A stretch of DNA of 64,000 nt from Litsea cubeba (GCA_012931725.1 CM022947.1:19745817-19809816), one strand, 5' to 3'. Positions 1 to 11,511 are shown, counted from the first letter of the stretch. A program made the numbers and translations. The notes: a model not told the origin generated them from the letters alone.

Positions 1-521
1 AAAATGGGCGTGCCCATTTCTTTGAGTTGATGAGACATTGTTCTTTTGTGGGAGGCACAATATCATTTTTTTTTATTTTGCTTGTTGGACATGAATGGTT
101 CATTTAAGAACAAAATGTTGTCCTGATATGCTGTCTTTTTTGGCCAGATAGGTTGTGGTCTTTTTTTTTTTGTTGTAGTGCAATTTTAATTGAAAAAATT
201 AAATGTTGTCCTGATATGTTGTCTCTTTGTTGCATATAAGATAACATTATTATGCCCCTGGATACAGTCTTAAGACCACTTTTGAGTTGTTTGAGGTGAT
301 GTCATGTGAGTGCTTTGTTTTTAATGGAAAGGACAAAGTGATAGCAGGCATTGCCCCCACTTTCCAGTCTTCATGGCCAACCACTTAAATTTGTTGTACG
401 TATAGCAGGCAACCCCAAATCTGAATCAGTGTTGACAGTGCTAGCAGTGCAGCATTGGAATAATGCCAGCTTCAGTTTCTCTGTTTTGCCACTCATGATT
501 TGTTGATGCAGTGCCCTAGTA
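1..521. other. AT-rich intergenic stretch, nothing recognised
   Basis: I see no coding pattern, RNA gene or clear repeat here. A T-run followed by TTGTTGTAGTG at about 160-180 resembles the last bases of a CACTA element but has no supporting subterminal repeats. The stretch lies downstream of the FAR1-related relic, which reads on the other strand. Confidence 0.4.
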
Positions 522-620
522 TCCAAAAGCCACTGTGAGAATTGGGCATACGTCAATCACCGTATCTTAGATCAATCCAGAAGCAACTGTGTGAATTGGG
601 CATCGTCAATCACAGTATTC
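522..620. repeat. Two-copy tandem repeat, ~54-bp period
   Basis: Two adjacent units share the order CCA-AAGC-ACTGTG-GAATTGGGCAT-CGTCAATCAC (units about 522-568 and 576-620). They differ by a few substitutions and one indel. No function is evident. Confidence 0.75.
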
Positions 621-772
621 AAAATGAAAATATGTGCTAAAAAAAAGGCACTCATTCAAGTGATTTCTCATCGTGGAGATTTGAAGAAAGTCTCTTATAA
701 TGTCTGTGACTTCTATGCTTGATATACATTTAGGAGACCACTTTGGTGCCGGTTGTGAGGATTAGTGAGATT

Positions 773-797
773 GGGGGGGGGGGGGGGGGGGGGGGGG
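773..797 (+). repeat. Poly-G tract of 25
   Basis: An uninterrupted run of 25 G residues, directly visible. Such runs can form quadruplexes and are prone to length errors in sequencing, so the exact length is uncertain. Confidence 0.9.
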
Positions 798-1679
798 TGT
801 TACATTGCGTTTAAGAAAAGTCATATTATGATGAAAATAATTCATATCATATCATGTTTTATAGATTAGAGGCGTTAAATGAATTTGGACTGCTGAGAAA
901 AGACATGGCTTCTGTAGTCACCTGTGGCTGTGACCTGACTCTCTAAAATTTTCCTTACATGCATGTATTATTATTATTTTTCCTCAAAAACATATTATCC
1001 ACATTGAACTTGTGGGCCAAAAGGGGCCCCTGCCACACATTTGTTGCTACAAGTATAAGCTAACATGCCCACACTTGATCATTAATCCCCCACACTAGAA
1101 GCACATGACCTACTTCTGTTACAACAACCAAACCTATAGAATAACATCATCTTCATTCAGCAATATGAAAAATAAGACAAGTACAACTATAATTCAAAGA
1201 AGGTATTTAAAATCCTCTCCTAAATAAAAGTACAACCATAAGATATAGAAGGTGAATAAAATCCATCACATTATGATGAAAAAAGAGACATCATCCAAAT
1301 TACTTAAATGAGTTTTTTTATATAGCATCATCCAAGAGACATCTTCCAAATGTATTCAGCATCGCCCTCGAACAGTATTTGAACATATCCAATACGGCTT
1401 CATTCCAAAAAATCTGCATGTTTATGATCATCTGGAAAACCAAAAATTAGTCTAAAATAAAAATCATCTAGTCGAAGATTAAAAATGAAAGTTAAAAAGA
1501 AAAAACAACCTGAAAGTCCACTGAATGCCAAGCGAGCTCCATCTTCTGAACACATGAGGGAAAAAAACCGAACTAAATCCAAGCACTGCATCTAAGAAAA
1601 AAACATTATAAAAAATGATACATGAAAATATGAAATGCGAAGAATAAATCGAAACTAAAAAATTGAATACCATGAAAGT
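798..1679. other. Noncoding 3' flank of the FAR1-related relic
   Basis: AT-rich sequence with only short spurious reading frames. It lies downstream of the stop codon of the minus-strand FAR1-related relic and may include its former 3' UTR. I recognise no repeat or RNA gene. Confidence 0.4.
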
Positions 1680-4590
1680 TCACTGAATGCCTGAATCATA
1701 GTCGTCCGAACTCTCGCTACTATCAAGATTAAGATCTGGCTCATTGTATTCATCTTCACTCCATGATCTGAAATAATTATATGTTATAAACGAGTTGGTA
1801 AAAATGAAACATAGAGGATAAACACAAGTAAGTCGTTATTGTTTACCTATTCAACAGTATCGGACAATTGCGCTTGTCATGTGATACACCATGTTTGTTG
1901 CAACCACGACAAAGACGTCCCTTTGTTGCCTTCTCCTTCGATGATTTTAGCCTCTTAGCGCGTCCTTTTGTAGTAACCTGTGGCGGATCATGATATTCAG
2001 GCACATTGCTGCCTATAATTTCTTGCTCATTGCGCACACCTGAAAGAAACTGCGATTCAGATCTGAACATCACTAAGGAAGGACGTCCATGGCTGATTTG
2101 TATCAAAATAGGTTTTAAAAAATCTGATCTTGGCAGCATAAATCAGCCATGTTGATCGCTTAATAACTCCATAAATTCATGACCAACAAGTGTATAATTA
2201 AAGGAGAATCAAGACGACTATTACCTTGAAGATTTGTAGACTTCAAATCTCTGAAAAAATAGATCCAAAGTGCTGAACTCAGACTTGCAATTACCAAACA
2301 ACTTGCTAGAATTTTCTGCAGTAGAGTTGCTTTTGATCTTATTCTCTATCTCACTTCCAAATCTGATTGGCTAAGATGGTGGATCTTAATCTAGGTTTCT
2401 AAATGGGATTTGTGAACTATTTTCTATGGAAAAATCTCAGACCTTAAACTTTTTTCAATGAAGAAGAAAGAACCAAAGGGCTGGACGTGTGGGACTTGTG
2501 GCTCTTTCTATGTTGGACGTCCAAGGGGAAGCCTCCTTCCTTTTTATAGAAACTTTTGGAATCCTTTCCTAAAAAGTCATCTCTTCTAATTATCATAGTT
2601 GTCCTAAAGGAAAGTATAATCTAAAGATTTATTTCCTTTTAGAAACACTCTAATTAAAAAGGAAACTAAGGAACATCCCACAAACTTTGGCAATTAGTAA
2701 TCCTAGTTGCACAACACTTACTAATTTAAGTTTCTAATTCAAAAAGGAAACTTTCTTATAGGAATACTAATCCAAAGAGGAGTCCAACCTTCCAAGTAGA
2801 GAGACCTACTCAAAATTGGAAACCTTACCCATGGAATTCCCATTATGGACGTCCCACATACTAATGCACACCATGGCCCACTAATAATTTATCTAGAATT
2901 AAATTCATGTATGCCCTCAAAGGCCTATTTGAATTTAAACTCAAAATTATTTTTTCACTAAAATAATTCAACCAAATGTCATCTAAACATTTTAGGAAAC
3001 CATGCCAATCTTGGAAAGTGACTAGAGACGGGACCAAAAGACATATTTGTCCTTGGCTCTCAAAATGACCAAAATGTCCATGCTAAAACCCATAGCAACA
3101 TAAAGACCATTTTAACCTTAACTCATTCCACTAAAGAGTTATGGTTGAACTCCAGGGACAAATATATAATATAATAAGCTCGTCATAAAATGACAGTTGT
3201 CTTCGACCTACTAAGTATAATGACCTGAATGCCCCTCTATGTAACATCCATAATCAAGTCAGGTTATCGAATGTACTATCAACTTTCTCGATTACATCTA
3301 AACCTTAGAACTTCATATCCTTAACATAATCATCATCCGGATATCATTCTCTTGGTCGAGGAAGCGACCCACAAGTTCAATATCCATATGGAACATCCAT
3401 ATACTAAGATCTTAGATTTTGATGATTAATCGGATAATTCTAAGGGGACGATCATTCCATCATTAGATGGCATAGATTCTTTATTGCATCTGCACGTCCC
3501 AACTGATCAAGTCCGAGTGCCCAAAACACAGAGCTGTTGACCCATGAAAAGAATCTCACCGACAGTGAATTAAAGCACAAGAACTTGACTTCGTCAGTTC
3601 ATCCACAAATGCTCAAGATTAAGAGCATTGGTCACTCAGCAGCATGAGGTGACTAGATCTCTCTCAGTGATAGTACTATTTTAGAGATCACACCTACTAT
3701 GGTCCTGTTCAATGCATTGCATATGCACTAATGAGATAAATCCGGGAAAGTCCTCTTATGACTTAGGTAAGTCACCCTGAATACAGGAGAGTCTCTCATT
3801 ATAACTTATACCAAGATGAAGTGCCCAGCTCCATCTCTCAGTTATGAACAAATACGTTGTTTCCAGCATCCATGAATTAGACCTATCTGTGTGTAGACAC
3901 TACACACCTAATTCATTTACTAGAAACAATGGGCCTTACACAACCATACATATATACATGTTTAAAGAGAAAAGAGTCATTTTATTAAATAACCAGTAAA
4001 TATCCAGTAACAAAAGATGAGAGTGCAGTTAGTGGGCTTTAGGGCATACACCAATCCCAAGAAACCTGCTTCTGATGCATCGTTTGATTTGACTTGTCGC
4101 ACGCTCAATTGCAACTCCGCATGCTTACTAACCAAGACATCATAGCATTCTTTCAATGAGCTGGCTTCTTCAATTAGTGCATTGAAAATACAAGATAGAT
4201 AATTATGTCTCGCCATAAATGAGTCTGCACAATGAGATCCTATCTCAACTCCATCTTTATCAACAAATGTTCCAACTCTAGCCTTCTTTGTCCATCGCCT
4301 CAAAATGTAATGTTCGGGCAAATATCTGATGCAAAATTGCCTCATGACAGACAATACATGATGACATGGGATGCCTTGAAACTCAAATTTTTTGCATGAA
4401 CAAAAAACGAGCTTCTCCTCTTTCTTCCACAAAACATCTCTTTCGATTTGATTTTCATCCGTCAAATCTTTCACGGTAAAGACACAACTGACATCATCTT
4501 CATTCACAAGTAATGGAACGATTCACATAGTCATGAATAGCTCATCTTGAAACTTATAAAAAATATTTCTTGTATATATTTCCGCCATTT
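1680..4590 (-). pseudogene. FAR1/FHY3-related (FRS) gene relic, 3' part
   Basis: FRS proteins are plant transcription factors derived from Mutator-like (MULE) transposases. This relic keeps three 3' exons on the minus strand. Exon 4590-4051 carries the SWIM zinc finger (FCSCKKFEFQGIPCHH) and the following YLPEHYILRRWTKKA block. Exon 2039-1847 starts after a TTTCTTTCAG acceptor and carries the NPPQ-like segment, KGRAKRLKS and a CCHC knuckle (CRGCNKHGVSHDKRNC). Exon 1767-1680 adds a short acidic tail ending in TGA at 1682-1680. The exon 2/3 junction (AG-GTAAAC to CAG-ATC) keeps the frame. At 4508-4545 the family motif continues only by shifting frame twice, and the plain frame has TGA at 4525-4523, so the gene is broken. 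The upstream two thirds are cut off at 4591 by a CACTA end. A MULE transposase origin is the alternative. Confidence 0.75.
2043..4050 (-). repeat. LTR-like insertion (copia type?) between FRS exons
   Basis: On the minus strand this block opens at 4050 with TGTATGCCCTAAAGCCCAC, which resembles the start of a class of plant Ty1/copia LTRs. It continues for nearly 2 kb with no coding capacity. It sits exactly between the SWIM exon and the CCHC exon of the FRS relic. I could not find a matching 3' end with a target duplication (ATTGG at 4051-4055 would be expected again), and no internal domain or primer site is seen. It may be a solo LTR inside an intron, or partly the original intron. The right boundary is not resolved. 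Confidence 0.45.
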
Positions 4591-5012
4591 CACTACACCA
4601 TTTCAGGACATACCTAACGGTTTAAAAACGTTACTAAAAAAATTTGTAATGGTTTTTCTGGGTCACAGTTTGGGCGTTTCTAATCTGTTATAAACATTCC
4701 TAACGGTTATAAACCGTTACAAACACATTAATTGTAACGCTTTATTTTCCGTTACTGAAATTAGTTCCTAACGATTTTAATACTCATTTGTGTTAATAAT
4801 TTTAAATAAAAAAGTAACAGTTTCGCACGTTTTGTAACGGTATTTTACACTTAAATATTTGTAACGGTTTTGTAAACTTTGTAACGGTTTTTCATGCCAA
4901 ATTTGTGTTATTGATTCATAACATTCCTAACGGTTGTAAAATCTTTTGTAACATTTTTTAAATGTTGCTATTCGCACAAATTAGTAACAGTTTATAACCG
5001 TTACAAAACTAT
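4591..5012 (+). mobile_element. CACTA-type transposon terminus with subterminal repeats
   Basis: The sequence begins with CACTACACCATTTCAGGACA at 4591. Over ~420 bp it then carries many copies, in both orientations, of GTAACGGTTT and its complement. A terminal CACTA plus dense subterminal repeats bound by transposase is the classic layout of plant CACTA (En/Spm) elements. The end abuts FRS coding sequence at 4590. I did not find the opposite end (a TAGTG terminus with inverted subterminal repeats) anywhere in the window, so the element is truncated, interrupted by later insertions, or extends outside. Confidence 0.65.
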
Positions 5013-5622
5013 TTCATATGTAAAAAAAATTATCCAAAAACCACCCCTGAATACCGAACCTGTTGCATATATAAAAATGCCCTTTTACATAGTTCAAACA
5101 TTAACAAGAAATCTCACACTTACATCCAATCAAATAATTTAAAAGCCTATAATTTAAAAAAAAATGACCCCCACCAAGTTCCTCACGCAGACTCACCTGG
5201 CAGATGGGAATATAAGCTTATTATCATTCAGATTGAGGAGCAGCTCTCAACTAAATTATCATTCAATAATAGTTTAGATCCTTATTGCAGTGCAAGGGCA
5301 GAACAACATGCTTTCCTACCACATTGCATTTTTATTACTGAACAGTATGCAAGAGATATTTCTTTCCATTTCTTTACCATTGTAACTGTGTGGAAAGAAC
5401 CATGGAAGTCACACCAACAGCCTGGAGAAAGGTTTGGCATTAAGTAGCATACTTTTGAACATGATGCATTTGAGGAATAGTGCTCATTTGAAATGGTTCC
5501 AGTAGTTTCAAAGAGGATTCAATTAATCCTTGCATTAGTGAAATGCCAATTGAAAATGACATGAAAATGAAATAAATGAAAATGAAAACGAATATAAAAA
5601 CATGTAGAAGAAAACAATGTAC
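5013..5622. other. CACTA interior or flank, no gene seen
   Basis: No coding block is recognised. On the minus strand this is the stretch following the RadA-like exon donor at 5622-5621. No exon with the Walker A motif expected next in RadA is visible. Confidence 0.35.
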
Positions 5623-5678
5623 CTGGTACAAGACCACCACCAAGCACCTTGGCAACCTTTATACCAAAGAGTCCAAAC
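5623..5678 (-). pseudogene. RadA-like DNA repair gene, single exon fragment
   Basis: The minus strand has an acceptor (CTTAG) at 5680-5679, then 56 bp encoding GLFGIKVAKVLGGGLVPG, then a donor (CCAG-GTACAT). The block matches the conserved bacterial/plastid-type RadA (Sms) segment just before the Walker A loop, where family members read roughly G-FG-EV-RVLGGG-VPGS. The donor falls in phase 1. Neither the next exon (Walker A, GGDPG-GKST) nor the N-terminal C4 zinc finger is visible nearby, so this is an isolated fragment. A captured gene piece inside the CACTA element is possible. A chance match to 18 residues cannot be excluded. Confidence 0.4.
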
Positions 5679-5769
5679 CTAAGTACCAAATACAACAATT
5701 ATCAGCATTATATACTAAAAATTCAGATACTTAAAAAGAAGACGAACACTCATTTCCAAAAATATTCAC

Positions 5770-5800
<31 letters not shown>

Positions 5801-5801
5801 C

Positions 5802-5858
<57 letters not shown>

Positions 5859-7217
5859 AGTAATGAATCCAAAAGAACTACTCAAAGTCTTTCGTACAAA
5901 AAGCCTCTCAAATTGTTAAGATATTTGCAGGCAGATTACCCAACAAAAATAATATAATGACACCATGGGACAATCAAATGGAGTCTCAATCTCCATTCCA
6001 AGAGTCTTTATATTCTTAATATACCAAGTGTGTAAAAATTTCTAATGTAAAAAGATTTCTCAAAATTTCTACATAGTCTCCCCTGTACGTGTGACATTTA
6101 AATTTTTTTTTTTACAACCTGTTAAGTACTTGTACATGACAAAAAAATACTTCATATAGACAATCCAATGTCCCAACACACTACAAAGTCATTAACCACT
6201 ACGTCATCAGTCATACACCATTCAACCTTCTCTGCTTTTAAATCATCTCCCTACCATGTTGATGTGTATACTATTCTGTGTATACTCTTATCAGCCCATT
6301 TGCAAGTGATTCCATTTTTCTTTGTTTTTATTAGTTCAAGATACATCCAAACACACCTAAAATGCCTAACATGTTTGATGTGTTGGCATATATGTGTTAT
6401 GTTGGCATACATGTTTCAAGATACATCCAAATAACCAAGACATCCTTTTGGACTAAACACGTGATGCAAGATTCCACCAAGGCCATTTAGTCAAATTCCT
6501 AATTTAAAGCTCATGTAATTCTCATCCAATAAAACATCGAGTTCAATGAAACTGGGAGAAAAAAACTCAAAAAGAAAATCCAAATAAATTTTATAATAAC
6601 TTTGGTGAAGAAAACAATACCATTTCGGCCATAATCATTACATTCTCTACAACCTGTGGATACAAACAAGGAGAAACACGACATGAGTAATTACTTTAGC
6701 TTAAATGAAGACTCAACAACAATAGGAACCCCATTAAAAGTAACTGTGTCACACAATGCAAAATAAGTTTCAGCTAGCCTCCTTTCCAAAGTCTCTCCAT
6801 GCAGTTAATTTAGTTGTTTAGTAGTATAAAACAAGAGAGTGATGTGCATGGCCTCCCTTGATGACATTTGTATAGTTCATAACAACACTAACACACACCT
6901 CCCCCCCCCTCCCCCGGTCATCTCAGCAATGTCATGATCCCAATTGATCCTCGTAGACAAGAAATGATATCAGATCTTAATCATTTGATTGCTGAAGATT
7001 GTTAAATCATCAGAATGTAGAGTTATAAAGATTGTTAAATCTGGAGTACCAATGTATGAAAGGATTTTATTTATTATGAATGTGCTCAACACATGGAAAA
7101 GAAAAAAGGGGTGCCCATAGAAGCAGAAGTGGAGAAATTGGCATGGATAAAAACTAACATTGCTAAGTTGAGAATCTTGGACGTAGAGGATGACTATTTT
7201 GTGATTCAATAATGATA
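5679..7217. other. Noncoding stretch with microsatellites
   Basis: AT-rich DNA with a long GA microsatellite (5769-5862) and a C-rich run near 6901-6915. Reading frames here are short and low in complexity. I recognise no gene. Confidence 0.4.
5769..5862 (+). repeat. (GA)n microsatellite
   Basis: About 94 bp of nearly pure GA repeats with scattered single-base interruptions. It produces an arginine/glutamate reading frame that is not a real protein. Confidence 0.9.
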
Positions 7218-7431
7218 CCAACATGCCACAACATCAGATTCAAAAGAGTGGAAAAAAGGATGGCAGGGAAAGATCATATGTTTACTATGCTTTTGCTGCC
7301 TCCAAGTAACAGGATCAGAACCTTTTGAGAGTTCAGGTCTGTCCTTCACCTCATCTAACCATGGGCTTATTTTACGAGGTCCGGCTCTTCTCCTATTTTG
7401 AATGAAATCACCCACCTTGATTGACCTTGGC
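7218..7431 (-). other. Exon-like open block, product unknown
   Basis: On the minus strand an acceptor (TTTCGCAG) at about 7439-7432 is followed by an open frame of ordinary composition that includes KVGDFIQNRRRAGPRK and KGSDPVTWRQQKHSK. A possible donor (TTG-GTATCA) lies near 7218. I do not recognise the family. It could be an exon of the same gene as the RadA-like block or an unrelated captured fragment. Confidence 0.25.
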
Positions 7432-8646
7432 CTGCGAAAGTTTTAGATTGCTACAGTTCTACACTTGTCGACCAACCTACATTCAGGAAGCCGACGGTCA
7501 AAGCAAAAGGAGGTTCTATTTCCATTGCCAGTAAGAATGTGGAGGAGTTTTGACGAAAACCATAAAAGCTGAAACAAGAAGCAATTGTGTAGGAGTTTTC
7601 AAGGCTGACAACAGCTATCCATAAATCAAGTGATTTTCGAATTTCAGGATGTAAATCATATACCCCTTCAAAAATTACCTGGCCACAAATAGTAGAGAAA
7701 AGCTTAATAAGTTAAAGTAACTTACACAAAACAAGGGAACCTTAACACACCAAAGTGGATATAGAAAGTTGATCTCACAAATTGGAATGGGTCCTAAACA
7801 CTGCAGCTACAGAAGAAAGGGAACAAAAGGAGAAATGTCAAATAAGCAATCAAAGCAGTTCAAACCAAACAAAAATAGAGAAAATTCAAAATCAGGATCT
7901 GATCTGTAACCATTCAACTGCAGCTGGAGAAGAAAGAGGAAAACAAAAGGATCAACCATTCAAATCTTCCACACTACAATCGCAGCTAGCTTAGGCTACC
8001 CCATGACATGTGATTTTGGACCTGATTCATGAAGCTTTAGCTCCGACAAGCTGAAAACTAATACAGCATCAAGAACCATTCTTCCTTCTTTTCCTACTCG
8101 AAGAATGTCTGAAACATACAGTTCATGGGCACTGTGAATAGAATTTCCAGAAGAGGAAGTCAATGCCAGGCATCAATCAAGGTCACTACCAGTTAGACCA
8201 AATGCAAGAGACATAGTGGTGACGAAGATGAATTCATGTGTAATTCAATTAAAAAAATAAAACCAGTTAAAAGTGCTATATAGAGTATAGACATCTTGCT
8301 CTTTACAGTTGTCTATCTCGGTCCTGCAGATTCAAGTTCCACAATTACTGTCGAGCACCACTAACATAACTGCAGCATATATCTTGTACCAGGTGAGCAA
8401 TCATTTTTTTGCTTTCTACAATACTAGTTCCTCTACCACAAGCAACAGTGCAAAAATAAAGTTTAGATAGTCAAAATTTGCCTCAAAATTAGAACCAAAG
8501 TAACCAAGAAAATGATGAGTGTAAACGTACACTAAAAATTAGAATATGCCAAGATCAAACCAATAAACCCCCATATCAATTTTGTAGCCATCTATTTTTT
8601 TCCTCTTTTTTTACACACACTGATCTTTCCTACTCTTCCTCTCTAT

Positions 8647-8682
<36 letters not shown>

Positions 8683-9179
8683 AACACACCCTCTTAATAA
8701 TGACCTCACCAAGATCAAACCAACTAAACAAAACCAATAAACTCCCATATCAGTTTTGTAGCAGCAACTCCAACCACCCAACCACCAAAAATAGAGCCAA
8801 AGTCAACACACACCCACTTTGGCATTTTGTCAAACACTTAATGCACATGGAGCTGACTAAAAAGGACCAACATAAAAAAAAAAATAGAAGAACACCATGA
8901 CTTCACTGCACATATGGGCATATATAAATATCCAGAAAAGATAAAAAAAAATAAAAAAAAGGCCAAAAAAAAAACCCAGAAGGACACCATAACATTCCCT
9001 GCGTGCACCGTTTCAACACACACATATATTTTTCGGAACCCTCCTAAACTTGCCGGAACACACAAATGGTTCCTAAATCCAAGCCATCCAAAACCCAAGA
9101 TCAAACTCAAGACTCCAGAGAGAGCGGACAGAGAAGGAAAACAGAGGAAAAAAAAAGAAAGAAGGTAAAAAAGGCATAC
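7432..9179. other. Intron-like or intergenic DNA, no gene seen
   Basis: Nothing firmly coding. A CA microsatellite lies at 8649-8678 and A-rich stretches at 8870-9000. If the 9180-9640 block is a first exon on the minus strand, this would be its first intron. Confidence 0.3.
8649..8678 (+). repeat. (CA)n microsatellite
   Basis: About 15 uninterrupted CA dinucleotides, directly visible. Confidence 0.9.
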
Positions 9180-9640
9180 CTCTTCGAGACGGTCGCAGGA
9201 AGCTCGAGACAGGAAAAGGGGCGCCGCCGGAGAGAGACTACGTCACTAGGACAGCGTCGCCGGAGGAAGATCGTCGAGGGAGAGAGATCCTTGCCTTGCG
9301 GAGGAAAATGGGTTCCAGGGCAGGGAGAAATGGAGAGAGAGAGAGAGGAGACCCAGCAATGGGGGAGGGAAAAAGTATGAGGAGCGTCTCGCCGGAGACA
9401 ATCGCCGCAGAATGGGGAGAGATAGAGCGCCAGTGATGGAAATGGGGAATGGAGAGAGAGAGATAGAGAAGCGCCAGGGCAAAATCAAGAGGGTGTTTTG
9501 ATTTTGGCCTCAAGATGGAGAGCGGGAGATGAAACTCTCTTGGGCGGGGTCCACACATGAGTCACTTGAAATCAGTTCCAGCATTTCGAACTCCCACGTG
9601 ATGAGCGGAACTTCTCCTCAGCTTTAGCTGAGGAGAAGGG
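9180..9640 (-). other. 5'-UTR-like first exon of a minus-strand transcription unit
   Basis: Downstream of a TATA motif, the minus strand shows CT-rich leader sequence typical of plant 5' UTRs (runs of CTCTCTCTC, CTCCGGCGA). It ends at a good splice donor, CGAAGAG-GTATGCC, at 9180/9179. The longest open frame inside it is proline/serine/leucine-rich and looks like translated leader, so I do not call a protein. Its former downstream exons are unknown. The unit lies immediately before the element A insertion. Confidence 0.35.
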
Positions 9641-9657
9641 GCTCCCTTTAAATATAT
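9595..9657 (-). promoter_or_regulatory. Promoter-like cluster: TATA motif and G-box
   Basis: A TATATTTAAA motif on the minus strand (9657-9648) precedes the CT-rich leader. A CACGTG G-box lies at 9595-9600 and a perfect hairpin (9611-9638) lies between them. The spacing fits a plant core promoter with the leader starting near 9620, but there is no expression evidence. Confidence 0.35.
9611..9638. repeat. Perfect 13-bp-arm hairpin
   Basis: CTTCTCCTCAGCT is followed by TT and then its exact reverse complement. It sits between the TATA motif and the CT-rich leader, so it could form in DNA or at the extreme 5' end of the transcript. Confidence 0.85.
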
Positions 9658-9782
9658 ACTAAAATTCCCTTATCATAGTCAATTAGTAGTACTAAAAGGA
9701 AGATATGAAGGTAATTTCATACACACCTACTCATTACAAAATATCCTAAAAATCCCTACACACTTACTTGATTCATTTCTCC

Positions 9783-9787
9783 TATAT
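9783..9787. repeat. Target site duplication (left) of element A, TATAT
   Basis: The five bases before the 5' LTR are TATAT. The same five follow the 3' LTR at 36357-36361. Five base pairs is the normal Ty3/gypsy duplication length. The motif is simple, so chance agreement is possible, but both LTR ends fall exactly at it. Confidence 0.75.
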
Positions 9788-11502
9788 TGTTGACACCAAA
9801 AAATGTCACTTTGCCTCTTCAAGATCCAAGAGCTACATGAAGTCGCAACCTGCCATAAATAGGCAATGCTACTTCCAAAAATCAAATCTTGTCAGAATCA
9901 AACAAAAACTGCAAGATCCTTCAAGACAGCCAAAAGAGGAGTACACAAGAAGTTTCGGGCCATTTCAAAATCATTTGGCCTAACTTCGCTTCTCCGATAG
10001 CCGAAAAGGAGCTCTCGGCGGCAAAAGCATCGGAGACACCAAATCTTCGATCAGAGCCGATGGATGGTCTCAAAATACTTCCAAAAGGCTCCACGTCAAG
10101 TTCCAAGTCAAACCGATAACATTTGACCCTACATCAACCCTCGAACAACTAAATCAAGCCACTCGGCGGCGAGAACCACCGAGGCCATTACTCATCAGAT
10201 AGAGCACATGGACGGCTTCAAAATGCTTATAAAGGGCTACACGTCAAATTTCAGGTCATTTCAACAACATTTGACCATAGTTTGACGCTCGGAAGTCAAA
10301 TCAGGCCTCTCGGTGGCAAAGCTCTCCGGGACCATGATTTCCAAGACAGAGCCTATGGATCATCTTAAAATGACTCCAATAGGTTCCCTGTCAAATTTCA
10401 AGTCAATCGGACATCGGTTGACCGCACATCAAACCGCGACATCTTCATCGCGACAAAAACAAGTCTACTTACCCCAAATGGCTTCAAAACTCAAACAAAA
10501 GCCTATGGTTGGTCTTATTTATTGCTCAGGAGGCTTCACACCAAATTTCAGGTCATTCCGACATCGTTTGACCCAGTTTCAGCTTCTAACGGAAAATCGG
10601 CAGCTCTACGCGACAAAGTCTTCGGCTTTCTCAGGAAATTGGAAACTTCGCAAAATAAAATGCAAGGATTCTCATCAGGTTTCCTACAAAGAAATCAGGC
10701 CAATAAATGGTCAAAATGTCAAGGAAAAATATAGAAGAAAAAAGAATCGAAAAACAGCAAAAACGGACACAAAACGGGACACAAAGGGGGGAACCTGCGA
10801 CCCTGGCCCAGGGTCGCCGGCGACCTTGGAGCCCGGGGTCGCCGGGAAGGCCCCGGAAACCCCGGTTTTCGCCATTTTTTCGCAATTCGAAGCGCCCAGC
10901 CTCTAGTACTTTCCAAAATTCATGCTTTTGAGACACCAAATCCTCTGACATCCATCCAAAACACGGGTCAATCATCAAGAGTATCGAAAACAATATTGAT
11001 CGCCACCCGGTCAACCAAAAAAAGTGTGCTTTCTACCCGACCGATCGAGAAATCGACAGGACAGATGGCACCGACCCGCTGTTGGCAACAAACACCTGAA
11101 ATTACATGGTCATCTGATGTCGATCTACATGAAGATCCATCGATGATCATCGCCAGAAGAATCCCAAAAGACACGGCACGGCCCGCGACTCTTCAACTGC
11201 TCGGCGACCACTTAATGCGATTAATTGACTAGCTTTATTACAGTCATTAATCCATTTCTTTGGACGGACCAATCAGAAGCAAGCATCCGGGAGTTACAAG
11301 TCAAGAGATTCATGGCATTTAACCCATGAAACTCCTCCCATCATGGCGATTAAAGGCGATTAAATGCCCTCAATCTCCTCCGGCCAATCAGAAGCTAAGA
11401 AAAAGGAGTTACAAAATAAAGAATTCAATTCTGCGACTCCTCCCTTTATGTAGCTTTATGACAATCAAAGCTCATAAACCCTCCTAAATGACTACCTAAA
11501 AG

Positions 11503-11511
11503 CCTATAAAT
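11503..11511 (+). promoter_or_regulatory. TATA box of the A-family LTR
   Basis: CTATAAATA lies in the LTR within GCCTATAAATAGGAGAGC. The same motif occurs in the 3' LTR (near 28656) and in the LTR of B (minus strand, near 37252). Transcription would start about 30 bp downstream, near the GAGAAAG-rich stretch, making this the likely U3/R boundary. Confidence 0.65.

Noticed and set aside
160..184. TTGTTGTAGTG as the right end of the CACTA at 4591
   Set aside because: It lies on the wrong side and orientation for a pair and lacks the TAACGG subterminal repeats.
5649..5957. Arg/Glu repeat protein
   Set aside because: It is an artefact of the GA microsatellite.
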